From Pontibacter roseus DSM 17521 (lineage in GTDB: Bacteria > Bacteroidota > Bacteroidia > Cytophagales > Hymenobacteraceae), in contig NZ_KB890762.1 of NCBI RefSeq assembly GCF_000373265.1, forward strand, positions 57,705 through 121,704: DNA of 64,000 bases, in the 5' to 3' direction. The notes beneath the pieces were generated by a model. That model was not told the DNA's origin. It saw nothing but the letters and a program-made list of their open reading frames with translations, and searched no databases. This document shows positions 61,996 through 64,000 of the stretch, in pieces. A program made the translations under genes and the position numbers. Position 1 is the stretch's first letter. Each line of letters starts with the position of its first letter.

Positions 61996-64000
61996 ATGAA
62001 AATCATAGATTTGCGCATCATGCGCGGACCAAATTACTGGTCAGTCGAGCACCCCAAAATCATCGTCATGAAGCTGGCCCTCGGTGAGCTGGCAGACAAA
62101 CTCACACACGAAGTTCCTGGCTTTCTCAGCCGCCTCCGCCGGATGTTTCCGTCGCTCTATACGCATCGTGCCGGGGAGGGCGTAGACGGAGGCTTCTTCA
62201 AGACAGTGGAGGAGGGCACCACCTTCGGGCACGTAGTGCAGCATATCGCCCTTGAGCTGCAGACTTTGGCAGGTATGGAGAGCGGCTTCGGGCGTTGTTA
62301 CATGGCCCAGGACCAGCACATGCTCCACGTCATCTTCTCCTACCAGGAAGAGCGGGCAGGCGAGTATGCCGCACACGCCGCCGTGCGCATTACAGAGGCG
62401 CTTGTAAAAGGGGAGAAGTACAGCGTGAGTGAGGACATTGCACGCTTGCACGAAATCCGTGAGGATGAGTACTTCGGCCCGAGCACGTACGCCATCGTGT
62501 CGGAGGCTGTGAGCCGCGGTATTCCCTACATCCGCCTGAACCGGCACTCACTCATCCAGCTGGGTTATGGTGTGAACCAGAAACGTATTCAGGCCACCTT
62601 GACAAGCGGTACGGCCTGCTTTGCTGTGGAGATAGCCGGCGACAAAAACGCTACCAAGGAGCTGCTGGAAGAGGCAGGCATACCTGTGCCAAAAGGTACG
62701 ACCGCGTATGACCTGGAGGAGCTCAAGCGGGCTGTAAACCGCTTGGGTTACCCGCTGGTGCTTAAGCCACTGGACGGCAACCATGGCAAGGGCGCCACCA
62801 TCAACATCACCAACTGGAAGGATGCTCAAAAGGCCTTCGCTGCTGCCCGCAAGTACTCCAATGCCGTGATGGTGGAGAGCTACATCCAAGGCTTCGATTT
62901 CAGGCTGTTGGTGATAAATGGCAAGTTTGTGGCGGCCGCCAAAAGGACCCCGGCCATGGTGACCGGTGACGGTACTTCCACCATCAAACAACTGGTAGAC
63001 CGTGAGAATAAGGACCCGAGACGCGGTGTAGGCCACGAAAAGGCACTCACCCGGATTACCATTGACCGCCATACCCAAAATATTTTAAAGTCCAAAGGGC
63101 TTACTACTCAGTCGGTTCTGCCCGAAGGGGAGGTGCTATACCTGAAAAGCACGGCTAACATAAGTACTGGAGGCACCGCTTCTGACGTTACAGACCTGGT
63201 GGATGAGTACAACATACTGATGGCGGAGCGTATCGCCGGGATTGTGGGTCTGGATATCTGTGGCATTGATGTGATGACCACTGACATCGCCATACCATTG
63301 AACGAAGCCGGTGGCGCCGTGCTGGAGGTGAACGCCGCCCCTGGTTTCCGGATGCACATATCGCCTACCTATGGCCTGCCGCGCAACGTGGCCGAGCCGG
63401 TGGTGGATATGCTGTTCCCACACAACAAACCTGCTCGCATACCCATCATTGCGGTATCCGGCACTAACGGAAAGACGACTACCACGCGCCTCATAGCGCA
63501 CATGGTCAAGAGCAAGGGCTATCAGGTAGGCTATACCACTACAGACGGCATTTACATTCAGGACAAACTGCTGGAGAAGGGCGATACCACGGGAGCGTAC
63601 AGTGCGCAGTTCGTGCTCAAGGACCCTACTGTGAACTTCGCCGTGCTGGAATGCGCTCGAGGCGGCCTTCTGCGTTCTGGCCTTGGCTTTGAGCAGTGCG
63701 ACATTGGCATTGTGACGAACGTGAGCTCTGACCACCTGGGCCTGAAGGACATCCATACCTTGGAAGACCTGGCCAAAGTGAAGGCAGTCATCCCGAAGAG
63801 TGTGAGCAAGGACGGATACGCCATCCTGAACGCCGACGATGACCTGGTGTATGCCATGGCGGAAGAGGTGTCCTGCAAAGTGGCCTTCTTCAGCATGGAT
63901 GAAAACAACCCGCGTATCCTCAAGCACATAGCCAAAGGAGGTCTCGCTGCGGTACACGAGAATGGGTTCATCTCCATCTTCAAGAACAGCTACAAGATTC
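61996..64000 (+). CDS. cphA: Cyanophycin synthetase (partial, runs off the window)
   Basis: 668 codons are visible, out of about 870-900 in the family. The N-terminal domain (1-160) has M-R-G-P-N-Y-W-S. The ATP-grasp domain (about 210-480) includes V-L-K-P-L-D-G-N-H-G-K-G and E-V-N-A-A-P-G-F. The Mur-ligase-like domain begins with G-T-N-G-K-T-T-T-T near residue 488 and continues to the edge. It polymerises Asp and Arg into cyanophycin, a nitrogen store. A cyanophycinase gene is not upstream; it may be downstream. The start ATG at 61996 gives the conserved M-K-I-I-D-L-R. Confidence 0.95.
   Translation, partial: MKIIDLRIMRGPNYWSVEHPKIIVMKLALGELADKLTHEVPGFLSRLRRMFPSLYTHRAGEGVDGGFFKTVEEGTTFGHVVQHIALELQTLAGMESGFGRCYMAQDQHMLHVIFSYQEERAGEYAAHAAVRITEALVKGEKYSVSEDIARLHEIREDEYFGPSTYAIVSEAVSRGIPYIRLNRHSLIQLGYGVNQKRIQATLTSGTACFAVEIAGDKNATKELLEEAGIPVPKGTTAYDLEELKRAVNRLGYPLVLKPLDGNHGKGATINITNWKDAQKAFAAARKYSNAVMVESYIQGFDFRLLVINGKFVAAAKRTPAMVTGDGTSTIKQLVDRENKDPRRGVGHEKALTRITIDRHTQNILKSKGLTTQSVLPEGEVLYLKSTANISTGGTASDVTDLVDEYNILMAERIAGIVGLDICGIDVMTTDIAIPLNEAGGAVLEVNAAPGFRMHISPTYGLPRNVAEPVVDMLFPHNKPARIPIIAVSGTNGKTTTTRLIAHMVKSKGYQVGYTTTDGIYIQDKLLEKGDTTGAYSAQFVLKDPTVNFAVLECARGGLLRSGLGFEQCDIGIVTNVSSDHLGLKDIHTLEDLAKVKAVIPKSVSKDGYAILNADDDLVYAMAEEVSCKVAFFSMDENNPRILKHIAKGGLAAVHENGFISIFKNSYKI

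Noticed and set aside
1..64000. Insertion sequences, prophage, rRNA or CRISPR arrays
   Set aside because: No transposase, phage structural gene, rRNA segment or regularly spaced direct repeats were found. The attC sites are spaced by genes of different lengths and are palindromic, unlike CRISPR.
1..64000. The octamer as a Chi- or KOPS-like oriented motif
   Set aside because: By hand count it appears on both strands in comparable numbers (about 17 versus 28), without the strong strand bias such motifs need; the window is too short to exclude a weak bias.

Overview
The window comes from a chromosome of a Bacteroidota bacterium, most likely a Hymenobacteraceae/Pontibacter-like Cytophagales member. 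The evidence is the type B (CHU_C) T9SS sorting domain, promoters of the TTG-N19-TANNTTTG type, the ftsX-DUF3098-uppP-truB-ribF operon, TamB beside TsaD, and proteins whose closest look-alikes are Bacteroidota families. Base composition is moderately GC-rich except in a few AT-rich islands. Assignments are by eye from the translated sequence; no database search was run.

Layout. 0-5.4 kb: small enzymes (RBBP9-like hydrolase, YjdM, methyltransferase, GT4 glycosyltransferase) and ffh, with one AT-rich stand-alone gene cassette at 1.25-1.83 kb. 5.4-6.0 kb: intergenic repeats. 6-13 kb: deaminase, lipoproteins, PhzF, DinB, methyltransferase, YihY and a DUF2231 protein. 13-23 kb: pdhB, a TPR/OmpA-like lipoprotein, PspC, GT2, YbaB, a T9SS-sorted surface protein, hutH and hisS. 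23-34.4 kb: an exopolysaccharide/O-antigen locus (initiating sugar transferase, three GT4 enzymes, flippase, two O-antigen ligase/polymerase-like proteins, a Wzz-like protein). 34.5-41.3 kb: GNAT-nitrilase fusion, CoA-transferase pair, and the ribF-truB-uppP-DUF3098-ftsX operon. 41.4-49.4 kb: tamB and tsaD (divergent, three bases apart), thioesterase, smpB, NlpC/P60, HNH. 49.4-52.3 kb: repeats and rpsA. 52.3-58 kb: an integron-like island. 58-64 kb: DHFR-like protein, psuG, acyltransferase, a small lipoprotein, tRNA-Cys and cphA (cut by the window end).

The most striking region is 52.7-57.95 kb. A 483-residue tyrosine recombinase, which lacks the insertion typical of IntI and has a duplicated N-terminal module, is followed by a candidate attI/Pc region and five tandem AT-rich gene cassettes. 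Each cassette ends in a 65-70 bp attC-like hairpin. In every cassette the first bases after the crossover point are the reverse complement of the R'' box of that cassette's own attC over 9-10 bases, which is the signature expected of integron cassettes that once circularised. Two cassettes carry toxin-antitoxin pairs with their own promoters and palindromic operators. A lone cassette with the same signature lies at 1.25-1.83 kb.

The second major signal is an octamer, GGTATAGC/GCTATACC (usually extended to AGGTATAGC). I count roughly 45 copies in 64 kb by hand, against about 2 expected by chance. It occurs on both strands, in several reading frames, in intergenic DNA, in two terminator stems and at gene ends, and I found none in the cassettes. 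It behaves like an uptake-sequence or HIP1-type genome-wide motif.
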